From an uncultured Chloroflexus sp. (GTDB taxonomy: Bacteria; Chloroflexota; Chloroflexia; Chloroflexales; Chloroflexaceae): a stretch of 64,000 nt of DNA. The stretch is taken from the NCBI RefSeq assembly GCF_937951745.1, contig NZ_CALFBQ010000044.1, forward strand, positions 1 through 64,000, written 5' to 3'. Positions 8,559 to 17,648 of this stretch are shown in pieces (the stretch's first letter is position 1; every line of letters begins with the position of its first letter). Below the pieces are notes generated by a model, which searched no databases, had not been told where the DNA came from, and was given only the letters and a program-made list of their open reading frames with translations. The position numbers and the translations under genes are program-made.

Positions 8559-8694
8559 TTCGGCCCATAGCGGGATCGCGGTACACCGGTCGCAAGAGGT
8601 TGTGATCGGGTTGTCCTTGTTATCCCGCCTAATTCGGGTTTGATGGGTTGGGCGGGCATCTGCCCGCTCATTCATTTTGCAAAGGTACGACGCA

Positions 8695-9807
8695 ATGACT
8701 AAAGAACACGACCAAGCAGTCACGACAGCCGAACCATCAGCAAATGGTGATACTCCGTCTACCAATGCTCCGATTCCACCGTATCCATTTGTGGCCATTG
8801 TTGGTCAAGCAGAATTGAAGTTAGCCCTTTTGCTGTGCGTCGTTAATCCGACGATCGGTGGGGTCATGGTGATGGGTCATCGCGGCACGGCCAAATCAAC
8901 CGCCGTGCGCGCGCTTGCTGCCATGCTCCCACCGATCAAGGCCGTTGCCGGTTGCCCTTACTCGTGCGCCCCCGATCGTACCGCTGGCCTGTGTGACCAA
9001 TGCCGAGCCGTGCCCAACCAGACTGGCAAACCCAAAAAGCCGAGCGTCATCAATATTCCGGTGCCGGTAGTTGACTTGCCGCTCGGCGCAACCGAAGATC
9101 GCGTCTGTGGCACGCTCGATATTGAGCGGGCATTGACCCAAGGCGTGCAAGCGTTTGCCCCCGGCCTGTTGGCCCGCGCCAATCGCGGTTTTCTCTACAT
9201 TGATGAAGTGAATCTGCTCGAAGACCATCTGGTTGACGTCTTGCTCGACGTAGCAGCGTCGGGTGTGAACGTTGTCGAGCGCGAAGGTATCAGTGTGCGC
9301 CACCCGGCCCGCTTTGTGCTGGTGGGTTCGGGCAATCCCGAAGAGGGCGATCTGCGGCCACAGTTACTCGACCGCTTTGGCTTGCACGCCCGTATTACCA
9401 CCATTACCGATGTCAGTGAGCGGGTGGAGATTGTCAAACGACGCCGTGAATATGACGCTGATCCGTTCGCGTTTGTCGAAAAGTGGTCGAAAGAGACGCA
9501 GAAATTGCAGCGCAAGATCAAGCAAGCGCAACGCCGTTTACCCGAGGTGGTATTGCCCGATCCGGTGCTGTACAAGATCGCCGAACTCTGCGTTAAACTC
9601 GAAGTTGATGGCCATCGTGGCGAACTAACGTTGGCCCGCACGGCAACTGCACTGGCTGCGCTCGAGGGGCGCAACGAGGTGAACGTGAACGACGTGCGCC
9701 GGATTGCGGTGCTGGCGCTGCGCCACCGGCTGCGCAAAGATCCGTTGGAGACGCAAGACGATGCGGTGCGGATCGAGCGGGCAGTGGAAGAGGTGTTGGT
9801 GCCGTAA
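8695..9807 (+). CDS. bchI: Magnesium chelatase subunit I
   Basis: 370 residues, the usual length of BchI/ChlI, the AAA+ ATPase that with BchD drives Mg2+ insertion into protoporphyrin IX by BchH. Walker A is GHRGTAKST (about residues 61-69), the Walker B region is FLYIDEVNLLEDH (about 166-178), and the BchI-specific cysteine-bearing loop CPYSCAPDR...LCDQC lies between them. Sensor/arginine elements (SGNPEEG, PQLLDRFGLH) are intact. The ATG at 8695, with AAAGG upstream, is preferred to the TTG at 8677. bchD follows after 257 bp; bchH is not in the window. Confidence 0.95.
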   Translation: MTKEHDQAVTTAEPSANGDTPSTNAPIPPYPFVAIVGQAELKLALLLCVVNPTIGGVMVMGHRGTAKSTAVRALAAMLPPIKAVAGCPYSCAPDRTAGLCDQCRAVPNQTGKPKKPSVINIPVPVVDLPLGATEDRVCGTLDIERALTQGVQAFAPGLLARANRGFLYIDEVNLLEDHLVDVLLDVAASGVNVVEREGISVRHPARFVLVGSGNPEEGDLRPQLLDRFGLHARITTITDVSERVEIVKRRREYDADPFAFVEKWSKETQKLQRKIKQAQRRLPEVVLPDPVLYKIAELCVKLEVDGHRGELTLARTATALAALEGRNEVNVNDVRRIAVLALRHRLRKDPLETQDDAVRIERAVEEVLVP

Positions 9808-9890
9808 CGGGACATATATTGCTGAGGACGAAATGCAGCAGGCATCACAGGCAATTGCGCAATGAGCCGGCTCCGAGGCAACGAAGCGTG

Positions 9891-9923
9891 ATGATGTGCG
9901 GCAGTTTCACTGCCGCACGTCAT
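9891..9923. repeat. Hairpin of the GTGCGGCAG dispersed family (copy 1)
   Basis: GTGCGGCAG (9896-9904) and CTGCCGCAC (9910-9918) form a perfect 9-bp stem around a 5-nt loop, extended by ATGAT/GTCAT with one wobble pair. It lies between bchI and bchD. Related hairpins sit at 12014 and 27060. No T-run follows, so it may attenuate, stabilise or process the mRNA rather than terminate it. Confidence 0.65.
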
Positions 9924-10064
9924 ACCAATCCTGCAACTGTGCGACGGCTGCACGAAGCCTGTAATGTGCATTCCACGCTCTATCACAACCGCTCATGTTC
10001 CGTTCATCATTGATCATCTGGCAGTGTGACGCGATGCCGCCGATCACGCTGACAGGAGCGCATT

Positions 10065-11975
10065 ATGGCACAGAAAGTGAAAGAACTGCCGTCAGCGCCG
10101 CTCCCGTTTACGGCGATAGTTGGCCTTGAGACGGCCCGGCAGGCCCTGTTGTTGCTGGCGGTCGATCCGATGCTGGCCGGGGTGGCAATTGGCGCCGGGG
10201 CCGGAACCGGCAAGAGCGCACTGGTGCGCGCCTTTGCCCGTATGCTGGCCAGCGGGCGCGAGTTTGACCCCACCTTGCCCTGCAATTTGGTCGAGATGCC
10301 GGTCGGTGTAAGCGAAGACCGACTCTTGGGTGGGATTGATATTGAGGCGACGCTGGCCTTGGGCAAGCGGGTGCATCGCAGCGGGTTGCTGGCGCGCGCC
10401 AACGGCGGCTTATTATACGTGGATAGCGTCAACCTGCTCGACGATAGCACCATTAACCACATTCTCGGTGCGCTGGATAGCGGCGTGGTGCGGGTTGAAC
10501 GCGAAGGGATTTCGGTGGTGGAACCGGCCCGCTTTGCGCTGCTGGTGACTTATGATCCGGCAGAAGGGCCGCCCCGTCGCCACTTGCTCGACCGGCTCGG
10601 GTTGATCGTGGCCCCAATCGGCAAAGCACCGGTGACGACGCGGGCCGAAGTAGTGCGGCGTAATTTGCAACCAAACCTCGATTATGAAGACGATGAGGCA
10701 TTGGTCTTGGCCGGCGTGTTGGCAGCACGGGAACTGCTGCCAACGGTGACGATCACCAACGAGCAGATCCGGCAATTGAGTATGACTGCTTTGGCGTTGG
10801 GGGTCGAAGGCCACCGGGCCGATATGTTTGCGATGCGGGCAGCGCGGGCAGCGGCGGCGCTGGCCGGACGCGACACGGTGAGTAACGAAGATCTCGAACT
10901 GGCGGTGCGGCTGGTGATGTTGCCGCGCGCAACCCGGATGCCGGAAATGACGCAGGAAGAGGTGCAACCGCCGCCGCCTACCCCCGAACCGGCGCCGCCA
11001 CCGCCGAGCCAGCGCGATGAAGAGGACGAGCAGAACGACGAAGAGGATCAACCACCGAAACCGCCGGACGAAGAGCTGACGGTGGAAGACCTGATTTTGG
11101 CGGCGATGGAGACTGAGGTGCCGCCAGATATTCTCGAAACGCCATTCACAGTGCGGCGGCGCGGGCGAAGTGGCTCACGCGGCACGATTTCGGGCCAGCG
11201 CGGGCGGCACATCCGCTCGGTGCCGGGCCGTCCGGCGCAAGGCCGGCTTGATGTGATCGCAACGTTGCGCGCAGCAGCGCCGTGGCAACGCTTGCGGGCC
11301 AGCGAGCATCCGTATCATCAGCACCGGCGCGGGCGCATCCATTTGCGGGCCGATGACTTGCATATCAAAAAGTACCGCTCGAAAGCGGGCACCCTCTTCT
11401 GTTTTCTAGTTGATGCCAGCGGCTCGATGGCACTGCACCGGATGCGGCAAGCAAAAGGCGCGGTTAATGCTCTCTTGCAACAAGCCTACGTGCATCGCGA
11501 TCAGGTCGCGTTGCTCGCCTTCCGTGGTGAGCGAGCCGATCTGCTGCTCCCGCCATCGCAGAGCGTCGAGCTGGCAAAACGGGCGCTCGATGTCTTGCCG
11601 ACCGGTGGCGGCACGCCGCTAGCGGCGGCGCTGCTGGCAGCGTATCAGATTAGTGAACAGGCGCGAGCGCGTGGCATCTTCCGTACCACCATCGTGCTGA
11701 TCACCGATGGACGGCCCAACGTCCCGCTCAAAGCTGACCCGACGATGGATAAAAACCGCCGGCTCGAGCAGGCCCGCCAAGAGGTACAGCAACTGGCCGG
11801 ACGATTGCGCGCCGCCGGCATCGGAGCTGTAGTAATTGATACACAGCGTAGCTTTGTTTCGCGGGGTGAAGCGCAACAATTGGCGGCATGGCTGGGTGGA
11901 CGCTACGTGTATCTGCCGAACGGGCGCGGCGACCAGATCGCCAATGCCGTGATCGCGGCGAGTGAAGAGACGTAG
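10065..11975 (+). CDS. bchD: Magnesium chelatase subunit D
   Basis: 636 residues. BchD is the AAA+ adaptor that forms double rings with BchI. Residues 1-290 are an AAA+ module whose P-loop is GAGAGTGKSAL (about 44-54). A Pro/Glu/Asp-rich linker (about 300-350, PPPPTPEPAPPPP then a run of acidic residues) leads to a C-terminal von Willebrand A domain with the MIDAS sequence DASGS at residues 450-454 and a later ITDGRPN. CAGGAG precedes the ATG at 10065. It is the last gene of the operon; a strong hairpin follows at 12231. Confidence 0.94.
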   Translation: MAQKVKELPSAPLPFTAIVGLETARQALLLLAVDPMLAGVAIGAGAGTGKSALVRAFARMLASGREFDPTLPCNLVEMPVGVSEDRLLGGIDIEATLALGKRVHRSGLLARANGGLLYVDSVNLLDDSTINHILGALDSGVVRVEREGISVVEPARFALLVTYDPAEGPPRRHLLDRLGLIVAPIGKAPVTTRAEVVRRNLQPNLDYEDDEALVLAGVLAARELLPTVTITNEQIRQLSMTALALGVEGHRADMFAMRAARAAAALAGRDTVSNEDLELAVRLVMLPRATRMPEMTQEEVQPPPPTPEPAPPPPSQRDEEDEQNDEEDQPPKPPDEELTVEDLILAAMETEVPPDILETPFTVRRRGRSGSRGTISGQRGRHIRSVPGRPAQGRLDVIATLRAAAPWQRLRASEHPYHQHRRGRIHLRADDLHIKKYRSKAGTLFCFLVDASGSMALHRMRQAKGAVNALLQQAYVHRDQVALLAFRGERADLLLPPSQSVELAKRALDVLPTGGGTPLAAALLAAYQISEQARARGIFRTTIVLITDGRPNVPLKADPTMDKNRRLEQARQEVQQLAGRLRAAGIGAVVIDTQRSFVSRGEAQQLAAWLGGRYVYLPNGRGDQIANAVIAASEET

Positions 11976-12013
11976 CGGCGAGTTGGACGGGTAACAACCC
12001 ACGGGCAAGCGGC

Positions 12014-12046
12014 ATGGAGTGCGGCAGTTTGACTACCGCACTCCAT
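12014..12046. repeat. Hairpin of the GTGCGGCAG dispersed family (copy 2)
   Basis: ATGGAGTGCGG (12014-12024) pairs perfectly with CCGCACTCCAT (12036-12046). It is the same core as copies at 9891 and 27060 and lies 40 bp after the bchD stop. Confidence 0.65.
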
Positions 12047-12069
12047 CGACGGTTATCGCCAAGATATTG

Positions 12070-12196
12070 GTATTGCGAGGGGGCGTAGCCCCCGAAGGAA
12101 TCTCCGGCTGTAGCAGGCATAACCGCTGAGTGGTTACCTTTCACACTCGCGGGGATTGCTGCGCCGCGCAAGGCGCGGCGCGCAATGACGTCAGGA
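12070..12196. repeat. Palindromic ATTGCGAG...GCAATGAC intergenic element
   Basis: The element opens with TATTGCGAGGGGGCGTAGCC and closes with GCGCGCAATGACG. Internal segments GAATCTCC and GGGGATTGCTGCGCCGCGC give it overall inverted-repeat character, with a GC-rich palindrome near 12165-12182. Similar ATTGCGAG/GCAATCTCC elements are dispersed in many bacterial genomes, to my knowledge. No ORF is supported. The rest of 11976-12561 shows only hairpins. Confidence 0.45.
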
Positions 12197-12230
12197 AAGC
12201 GACGCGCGCTATCCCCGCTAGCGCCAACAA

Positions 12231-12261
12231 AACACCGGCAACCTCTATGGTTGCCGGTGTT
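12231..12261. terminator. Perfect 13-bp hairpin downstream of bchD
   Basis: AACACCGGCAACC (12231-12243), loop TCTAT, and GGTTGCCGGTGTT (12249-12261) form a perfect stem. It is the strongest hairpin after the bch operon. The U-run is short, so efficiency as an intrinsic terminator is uncertain. Confidence 0.55.
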
Positions 12262-12561
12262 CGTGCCTCTGGCACCCCGCCAGCAGAGGGAAGAGGAAGG
12301 TGGAAGAGGGGCAACGGGGAGCACAAGAGGCGGTGTACAGTTCGTGAGGTTTGCTACAGTTGCCTCTCCGCTGGCGGGCAGCGCCGTCTTCACTTACCTG
12401 TAGCATATGCCTTGGAGTTACAACGCGGCAATAGTTCTTTGATACCCTTTGCGATGAACCATGTGGCTCGCATCTATTGGTATTGACTTTGCGTCTGAGC
12501 TGAACTCATTTCAGTCAGAATCTCAATTCGTCAGCTTAGACCCTCTCGCGCAAGGAGCGAG

Positions 12562-13023
12562 CTAGGTCTTGGGTAAATGATATTGAATTATTACGGCGAA
12601 TATATAATTACCATATCTTGCAAATGTCCCGACCGTAATATCTTCAGTTCGATCGAGACCATGAAAAGCCGCATGACTTGATTTAGCGAGATTATCAACC
12701 AATTTTCGGGAAAGATGATGATCAAACAGGAATACCGTAATTATTCGCTCACGATCAGCAGCAAAGACCAGACAAGCCTTAATGTCTTCCATAGTTAGAA
12801 CAGGAAAGTCTGCCAACATTTCCGCAACGCTCATTCTAGCAGCGAGACAAGATAAAATATCACAAACTACATAGCGTAAACTACGAATAATTGGCTTACC
12901 ACTACGGATAGCAGGATTGACGATAATCATCAACTGATACGTTTTGCCCAGATGCACCTTAACTGCACCGATAACGTGCGAACTTATTGCAGGATTGTAG
13001 TGCATCAGCTTGCCTTCATACAA
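12562..13023 (-). pseudogene. Fused DUF433 antitoxin / DUF5615 toxin-like relic
   Basis: A 153-codon frame that contains two domains normally encoded by adjacent genes. Residues about 32-90 are a clear DUF433 (VapB-like antitoxin) domain: RSGKPIIRSLRYVVCDIL, SVAEMLADFPVLTMEDI, CLVFAADRER. Residues about 93-140 resemble the start of a DUF5615 (Mut7-C/PIN-like) toxin: FLFDHHLSRKLVDNLAK keeps the DxxLS signature, but the later K-D-x-D-F acidic motif expected near the end reads FAVIIQYH instead. The toxin's own start codon is missing, so the two are joined in frame. The loss of late acidic residues suggests an inactive relic of a type II toxin-antitoxin pair. The true start may be the Met at 12930. 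No neighbours belong to it. Confidence 0.6.
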
Positions 13024-13128
13024 GAGACGCTACCACGCTTAGCAACACACCGGCACGCAACCCGATATGCGGCCAAGATATGCTACAATCAGGAATAGTA
13101 CGATCAATAGCTCAACAAACTGTTGCCT

Positions 13129-14592
13129 ATGCCGCCCAAACCGCGAGGCCCAACTTTGTTTGACGCGCAACGCCAACAGGCGTTGCAGAATCAGGCGCCG
13201 CTGGCAGCGCGTATGCGCCCGCGCACGCTCGATGAGTTCGTCGGACAGGGCCACATCATTGGCGAAGGCAAGTTGCTGCGGCGAGCGATTGCTAACGATC
13301 AGCTTTTCTCGCTGATCTTGTGGGGTCCGCCAGGCAGCGGTAAGACGACACTGGCCCAGATCATCGCTAACAGCACCAATGCCCACTTCGAGCCGCTCAG
13401 CGCGGTGAGCGCCGGGGTGAACGATCTGCGCCGAGTAGTGCAAGAGGCCAAAGACCGGCTCGGCATGTTTCAGCAGCGCACAGTCGTCTTTATTGATGAA
13501 ATCCACCGTTTCAACAAGAGCCAGCAAGACGCCATCTTACCTTACATCGAAGATGGCACGATCATTCTGATCGGCGCGACGACCGAAAACCCATCATTTG
13601 AGGTTAATTCGGCCTTGCTCTCGCGGGCGCGGGTCTTTACGCTGGAAGCGTTGCGCGATGACGAGATCGGTATCTTGATCGATCGAGCCTTGAGCGATCG
13701 CGAGCGCGGGTTGGGTGAGTTGAAGATTATGCTCGCCAGCGATGCGCGCAGTTACTTGATCAATATGTCAAATGGCGACGCTCGCACCGCGCTCAACGCG
13801 CTCGAAGCAGCGGCCCGCTCAAAGCCACCGGCGATCGGCGAGACGCGCTTGATCACGGTTGACGATATTCGCGATGCGTTGCAAAGCCGGGCCGTGCGCT
13901 ACGATAAACACGGCGAACTGCACTACGACGCCATCTCGGCGCTGCATAAGAGCGTGCGCGATAGCGATCCCGACGGTGCGTTGTATTGGCTGGGGCGGAT
14001 GCTCGACGGCGGCGAGGATCCGCTGTACATTGCCCGCCGGTTAGTGCGGATAGCAGTGGAGGACATTGGGTTGGCTGATCCGCAAGCCTTGCCGCAGACG
14101 ATTGCCGCCCAACAGGCGGTGCATTTTCTCGGCCAGCCGGAAGGCGAATTGGCGCTAGCGCAGGCGGTTGTTTACCTCTGCCTCGCGCCGAAGAGCAATG
14201 CACTCTACCGGGCTTACGGCGCAGTGCAACGCGACGTGGCCGAAACGCGCAACGAGCCGGTGCCGCTCCATTTGCGCAACGCACCCACCGAGCTGATGAA
14301 ACGGCTGGGGTATGGTCGCAGTTACGAGTACGCTCACGACCTGCCAGAAGGGCGGTCTGATCAAGAACACCTGCCGCCGAATCTGGCGGGGCGAATCTAC
14401 TACGAGCCGACCGGACGCGGTTTTGAGGCGGTGGCCCGCGAACGGTTGGCGTGGCGCGAAGAGCGCCGGCAACGCTCAACCCCGCCACCTACCACACCAA
14501 CGCCGGCGGAAGAGCTGGCCCCCGGCGAAGAACCACAGCTACCGCCAGAGGACGTACCGCCGCGACGGCGCGGCAAACGGAGCACACTGTAG
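13129..14592 (+). CDS. rarA: Replication-associated recombination protein A (AAA+ ATPase)
   Basis: 487 residues from ATG 13129 (a TTG lies 6 nt upstream). RarA/MgsA acts at stalled forks and belongs to the clamp-loader AAA+ clade. Walker A is [10 protein letters not shown] (about residues 65-74), Walker B is [10 protein letters not shown], sensor 1 is [10 protein letters not shown] and the arginine-finger region is [13 protein letters not shown]. The C-terminal tetramerisation part ([30 protein letters not shown]) is intact. About 45 extra Pro/Glu-rich residues close the protein and end in a basic tail, a likely disordered extension. Nothing visible links it to its neighbours. Confidence 0.93.
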   Translation: MPPKPRGPTLFDAQRQQALQNQAPLAARMRPRTLDEFVGQGHIIGEGKLLRRAIANDQLFSLILWGPPGSGKTTLAQIIANSTNAHFEPLSAVSAGVNDLRRVVQEAKDRLGMFQQRTVVFIDEIHRFNKSQQDAILPYIEDGTIILIGATTENPSFEVNSALLSRARVFTLEALRDDEIGILIDRALSDRERGLGELKIMLASDARSYLINMSNGDARTALNALEAAARSKPPAIGETRLITVDDIRDALQSRAVRYDKHGELHYDAISALHKSVRDSDPDGALYWLGRMLDGGEDPLYIARRLVRIAVEDIGLADPQALPQTIAAQQAVHFLGQPEGELALAQAVVYLCLAPKSNALYRAYGAVQRDVAETRNEPVPLHLRNAPTELMKRLGYGRSYEYAHDLPEGRSDQEHLPPNLAGRIYYEPTGRGFEAVARERLAWREERRQRSTPPPTTPTPAEELAPGEEPQLPPEDVPPRRRGKRSTL

Positions 14593-14631
14593 GGGCATAG
14601 CGCTGCTATGCCCCGACCGAGGAACATATCA

Positions 14632-15789
14632 ATGATCGACCGAGCACAAGTCGTTATTATCGGCGCAGGCGTGATTGGCGCGAGTATTGCCTTTCATTTG
14701 GCCGAACGTGGCCTGCGCGACGTGGTTATCCTTGAACGCGAAGAGACCGAAATCAGCGGCAGCACGGCTCGCTCGGCTGCCGGGGTGCGCCACCAATTCT
14801 CGTCGCGCATCAATGTCTTGCTGTCGCGCTACAGCATCGAACGACTGCGCCACTTCGAGGAAGAGGTCGGCGGCCACGCCGAATTGCGGCAGGTGGGGTA
14901 TCTGTTCCTGATTAACGACGAAGCGACGTGGGCGCAGTATCTGCGCAACGTGGCGATGCAACGCGAGCTGGGGGTGCGGGTTGAGACACTGACGCCGGAA
15001 GAGGCGGCGCGTTTTGTGCCGCAAATGCGGATCGATGACTTGATCGGGGCCACCTTTGGCCCTGACGACGGCTACTGTGATCCCTACGGCATTGCGCTCG
15101 GCTACCTGCGCGCTGCGCAACGTCACGGTGTACGCCTGCGCCGTGGCACGCCAGTGACCGGTTTTCAGATCACCGGCGGGCGCGTGACGGCGGTAGAAAC
15201 GCCGTCTGGGCCGGTCGGCTGCGACATTGTGATCAACTGCGCCGGGCCGTGGGCAGGTGAAGTAGCGGCGCTAGCCGGTCTCGACTTGCCGGTGCGACCC
15301 TACCGCCGCAACGTCTATATGACCACCCCCTTCCCAGCGATCAGCGCGCCGATCCCGTTGACGATCGATGTTGGCACCGGCTTCTACATGCGGCGCGAGG
15401 GGCAGAGCATCTTGATGGGTCGCTCGAACCCAGCCGAGCCAAGCAGCACCAATACCACGGTGGATTGGGATTGGCTGGAGGCGGTGATTGAAGCCGGCAT
15501 CCACCGCTTCCCGATTCTGGAGACGGCAGGGTTGGCCGAACAGCAGTGTTGGGCAGGCTTGTATGAAATCACGCCGGATCACAATCCGATCCTTGGCCGG
15601 CATCCTGATTTAGCAGGTTATATTGACGCCAGCAGCTTCAGCGGCCATGGCATCATGCACGCGCCAGCAACCGGTTTGTTGATCGCCGAAGAGGTGATCG
15701 ACGGGCGGGCGCATACGATTAATATTGACGAGCTGCGGATCGACCGGTTCCGTAGCGGCAAGCTCGCATCCGAATTCAATGTTATCTAA
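14632..15789 (+). CDS. FAD-dependent amine/amino-acid oxidase (DAO family)
   Basis: 385 residues from ATG 14632, chosen because GAGGA lies 9 nt upstream; a second ATG is at 14608. The dinucleotide-binding motif VVIIGAGVIGASIAFHLAERG opens the protein, followed by ARSAAGVRHQFS, the flavin-contact region of sarcosine/glycine oxidase-like enzymes. Near the C-terminus are GLYEITPDHNPILGR and SFSGHGIMHAPATG. These enzymes oxidise secondary or primary amines to imines, usually giving H2O2. The substrate is not predictable; sarcosine oxidase beta, HcnC-like and proline dehydrogenase-like members all share these motifs. The next gene, 14 bp on, is probably in the same operon. Confidence 0.85.
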   Translation: MIDRAQVVIIGAGVIGASIAFHLAERGLRDVVILEREETEISGSTARSAAGVRHQFSSRINVLLSRYSIERLRHFEEEVGGHAELRQVGYLFLINDEATWAQYLRNVAMQRELGVRVETLTPEEAARFVPQMRIDDLIGATFGPDDGYCDPYGIALGYLRAAQRHGVRLRRGTPVTGFQITGGRVTAVETPSGPVGCDIVINCAGPWAGEVAALAGLDLPVRPYRRNVYMTTPFPAISAPIPLTIDVGTGFYMRREGQSILMGRSNPAEPSSTNTTVDWDWLEAVIEAGIHRFPILETAGLAEQQCWAGLYEITPDHNPILGRHPDLAGYIDASSFSGHGIMHAPATGLLIAEEVIDGRAHTINIDELRIDRFRSGKLASEFNVI

Positions 15790-15803
15790 CGAGGTGATGA
15801 ACC

Positions 15804-16049
15804 ATGACGCTTGATGAAGCGATTGCCGAGATTCAGCGCCGGATTGCCGCTGCCAGCCCTAGCGCGGTCACACGGGTGACGCGCGTTTCCGCCGAAGAGG
15901 CTAGCATTCGGGCTTACGCCCCCGCCGCCGACGAGCAGGCGATCAAGAATGCGACGAATGAGTTTACCATTTCGCTGTTGACCAACGAGGGCCTTGACGT
16001 GCAGGTGCTGGTGTACGACATCACGACATCGTTGCCGCCAGAGGAGTAG
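15804..16049 (+). CDS. 81-residue conserved-looking hypothetical protein
   Basis: ATG 15804 follows GAGGTGATG. The protein is small, soluble and acidic (MTLDEAIAEIQRRIA at the start, TTSLPPEE at the end), with alternating helix and strand. I do not recognise a family. Only 14 bp separate it from the FAD oxidase, so it may be an accessory subunit or a regulator of that enzyme. Confidence 0.6.
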   Translation: MTLDEAIAEIQRRIAAASPSAVTRVTRVSAEEASIRAYAPAADEQAIKNATNEFTISLLTNEGLDVQVLVYDITTSLPPEE

Positions 16050-16261
16050 GGGAACGGGCATATCGCACATACGATACATATCCTTAACAGATCACAAAAG
16101 CTATTGTTTGGGTAGCATCGCAGTGACTCCGCCTCCAGTTGCCTTGAATGGCACGGAGCGCGGGGTCATATTTCATTGCCAAACTAAAACGTCAGTGCTT
16201 AAAAAGTGAGCGAACGTTCAAGTTAGTTGTAGGCTTCTATTGCTATCACGCTTACTAGAAG

Positions 16262-16793
16262 ATGATACACCTCAATCTCGACAAGCCTCAGCGATGGAAG
16301 CAAGACATTGAGCAATCAATATTTCAATCGCTGGTTCATCACATTTGCTCCAGAGACGTTCCGAGCAGCGCGTGAAGGCACTATTACGCCCTCAACAAAC
16401 ATTGCAGATTTGCGCTTAATCACGCCAAGCGAACCCTATTATTCGTAACGAGCAAGAGCGTCGCCAACCTTCGTTTGATAGCAACATTTCGCGAACAGCA
16501 TTGATATACCAAACAATCAGTAGCTAGCACCATGCTGATCTCGACAATGCGCGCCAGTACATACGCTGTTCGATTGAACATCACTGGATAGATCAACATT
16601 CCACATAGATGTCGTTATGCAAACCAAGAATGCGCTCCCTTAACAAATTCCCATTTTTATTGAAGCGAAGCTAGCCGGTGATTTCGTTAACCTAAGCAAG
16701 CGCCGGAAAGAAGCAGCCAATAAGATGCAACATATACGAGCAGCGTGTGGTGACAACATCCGGTACGTATTATTTCTGGCCGGAAGTGACTAG
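16262..16793 (+). pseudogene. Decayed XamI-like type II restriction endonuclease gene
   Basis: No intact ORF, but in-order fragments of a XamI-type nuclease can be read over several frames. From ATG 16262 frame 1 gives NLDKPQRWKQDIEQS. A frameshift near 16315 leads to YFNRWFITFAPETFR and then ITPSEPYYS-stop. After a poorly readable stretch, from about 16545, come TYAVRLNITG-stop-INIP, a one-base shift, IDVVMQ, a stop at 16641, then PIFIEAKLAGDFVN, LSKRRKEA and YVLFLAGSD-stop (TAG 16791). The IEAK...AGDF..KRRKEE block is, from memory, the conserved core of the family. Three stops and at least two frameshifts make it non-functional. No methyltransferase is adjacent. The rest of 16050-16836 holds nothing else I can support. 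Confidence 0.65.
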
Positions 16794-16836
16794 GGAAGAA
16801 GTAGTACAGGTAACATTGTGGTGAACCGCTCCTACC

Positions 16837-17601
16837 TCACCCCCGCTCGTCATTCATCAACACCTGCTGCAACTGCCGTTTAAGGCGGGCAAAGGCTGGG
16901 TCGGTGACGAGGGTGTACGAGCGCGGGCGAGGCAGCGCAACGCGCAGCTCAAGCGCGATGCGGGCCGGGCGCGGGGTGAGGACGTAGATGCGGTCGGCAA
17001 GGATGATGGCCTCGTCGATGTCGTGGGTGACGAGCAAAACCGTGCGGTCGAGCCGATCCCACAGGGCGAGCAGCCACTGTTGCAACTGGGCACGGGTGAG
17101 GGCATCGAGCGCGCCGAAGGGTTCGTCGAGCAGCATGATCGGGCGGTGCCAGAGGACGGTGCGCAGAAAGGCGGCGCGCTGGCGCATGCCACCCGACAGC
17201 AGGGCTGGGCGGGCATCACCCCAGCCTTGCAAGCCAAAATCGGCCAGCAGCGCGTGCGCTTCGCGGCGGGCCGCCGCCACATCGCCGCCATGCACCACCG
17301 TCGCCAGCACCGCGTTCTCGATCACCGATAACCACGGGAGCAGGGCGTCGCGTTGCGGCATATAAGCCACCTGCCCGCGCCGGCCCGTCACATCCACACC
17401 GTCGATACGCACGGCACCGGCATCGGGTCGTTCAAGGCCGGCAATGATGTTAAACAGGGTCGTCTTGCCGCTGCCGCTCGGCCCAATTACGGCGACAAAC
17501 TCCCCCGCCGCGACCTGCATGCTCAGCCGGTCGAGCACCAGCATCGGCCCGGCGGGAGAGGTGAACGTTTTGCTGATGGAGTGTAGTTCGAGGGTTGGCA
17601 T
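16837..17601 (-). CDS. thiZ: Thiamine-precursor ABC transporter ATPase (ThiZ-like)
   Basis: 254 residues. An ABC ATPase of the nitrate/taurine type: Walker [10 protein letters not shown] (about residues 40-48), Q-loop YMPQRD, signature [11 protein letters not shown], Walker [14 protein letters not shown] and the switch His in LLVTHDIDE. It energises the permease at 18641. The gene is last in a four-gene operon under a TPP riboswitch, which identifies the cargo as thiamine or a pyrimidine (HMP/formylaminopyrimidine) precursor. A 47-bp gap separates it from the binding-protein gene. Without that context, nitrate, sulfonate or aromatic substrates would also be possible. Confidence 0.85.
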   Translation of the reverse strand: MPTLELHSISKTFTSPAGPMLVLDRLSMQVAAGEFVAVIGPSGSGKTTLFNIIAGLERPDAGAVRIDGVDVTGRRGQVAYMPQRDALLPWLSVIENAVLATVVHGGDVAAARREAHALLADFGLQGWGDARPALLSGGMRQRAAFLRTVLWHRPIMLLDEPFGALDALTRAQLQQWLLALWDRLDRTVLLVTHDIDEAIILADRIYVLTPRPARIALELRVALPRPRSYTLVTDPAFARLKRQLQQVLMNDERG

Positions 17602-17648
17602 TGCGTTAGTTACCGAAGGGAGACAGCGGCGCTGTGTCCATACGGCGG

